From the NCBI GenBank assembly GCA_014763835.1, contig JACXUQ010000098.1, positions 1 through 5,641 of the forward strand: 5,641 nucleotides of DNA, given 5' to 3'. Shown in pieces: positions 5,319-5,641 of this stretch. Each line of letters begins with the position of its first letter. The first letter of the stretch is position 1. The position numbers and the translations under genes were made by a program. The notes beneath the pieces are model-generated. The model worked only from the letters and a program-made list of their open reading frames with translations. It was not told where the DNA came from and made no database searches. The DNA comes from Thiotrichales bacterium. Lineage in GTDB: Bacteria; Pseudomonadota; Gammaproteobacteria; Thiomicrospirales; Thiomicrospiraceae.

Positions 5319-5624
5319 ATGAATCCTGTCAAATGGTTACTGATCGGCCTGGTGCGTTTCTACCAGCTTTTTATCAGCCCGCTGCTCGGACCGCGCTGCC
5401 GTTTTTATCCGAGCTGCTCGCATTACGCCATTGACGCCCTGCAGCAACACGGCGTCCTGTGCGGCACCTGGCTGGCGATCAAACGCATCGGCCGCTGCCA
5501 CCCCGGCAATCCGGGCGGAGTCGATCCGGTACCCACCTGCGGCTGCCGAAAACATTGCCAGGAGCCACTGCCGGAAGACGACGCCCACGCCCTGCAAAAT
5601 CCGCCTGACAAACCGCATCCATAG
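5319..5624 (+). CDS. yidD: YidD, membrane protein insertion efficiency factor
   Basis: A 101-residue protein of the YidD family, which associates with the inner membrane and helps YidC/Sec-dependent membrane protein insertion. The family signature is nearly complete: an amphipathic N-terminal helix (about 3-18), FISPLLGPRCRFYPSCSHYA at 18-37 with Cys27 and Cys33, then WLAIKRIGRCHPGNPGG at 51-67 with Cys60, then DPVP. Family members commonly end soon after DPVP; this one continues for about 29 residues with Cys74, Cys76 and Cys80 (TCGCRKHC) and an acidic, proline-rich end. The ATG at 5319 is the only sensible start. Its ribosome binding site is weak: only GAG at 5305-5307, 11 nt away. The usual neighbours rpmH, rnpA, yidC and mnmE are absent, with pyrC divergent instead. 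Identity is secure; the reason for its location is not known. Confidence 0.93.
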   Translation: MNPVKWLLIGLVRFYQLFISPLLGPRCRFYPSCSHYAIDALQQHGVLCGTWLAIKRIGRCHPGNPGGVDPVPTCGCRKHCQEPLPEDDAHALQNPPDKPHP

Positions 5625-5641
5625 CCGTTATCAAGCGCAAT

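Noticed and set aside
5303..5320. Upstream ATG before yidD
   Set aside because: It is out of frame with the YidD signature, and its frame gives no recognisable protein.

Overview
The window looks like ordinary chromosome from a gammaproteobacterium of moderate GC content. This rests on four things: a PyrC-family dihydroorotase, an EAL/HDOD signalling protein, a Sad/YneI-type aldehyde dehydrogenase, and a YidD protein, all with AGGA/AGGAG ribosome binding sites and classic hairpin-plus-U terminators. No species can be named from the sequence alone. No transposase, integrase, phage gene, CRISPR array or rRNA is visible.

Layout, left to right. Positions 18-91 (minus strand) hold a tRNA-like element. 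Its acceptor stem, D arm and T arm are clear, but no normal anticodon arm can be folded. Positions 106-187 hold two closely spaced terminators, the second a long perfect inverted repeat that works for both strands. Then come four protein genes, all on the minus strand, so they are transcribed right to left: dihydroorotase (5119 to 3776), EAL-HDOD protein (3653 to 2448), aldehyde dehydrogenase (2367 to 997) and an EI24/CysZ-like membrane protein (987 to 208). A final gene, yidD (5319-5624), runs the other way, divergent from pyrC across a 199-bp promoter region.

Transcription units as inferred. pyrC ends in its own terminator (3729-3764). The EAL-HDOD gene has a recognisable sigma70-type promoter just after that terminator and ends in another (2383-2416). 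The dehydrogenase and the membrane protein are 9 bp apart and almost certainly co-transcribed and translationally coupled; their transcript ends at the 138-187 hairpin. The genes do not form one obvious pathway: pyrC is pyrimidine biosynthesis, the EAL-HDOD protein is signalling, the dehydrogenase is semialdehyde oxidation, EI24 is a membrane protein of unclear substrate, and YidD assists membrane protein insertion.

The points most worth a second look are the tRNA-like element, a 12-base word shared by two terminators 3.6 kb apart, alternative hairpins after pyrC, a terminator whose U-tract abuts the ribosome binding site of the next gene, a symmetric pair of -10-like elements between pyrC and yidD, and yidD lying away from its usual rpmH-rnpA-yidC neighbours with a cysteine-containing tail.
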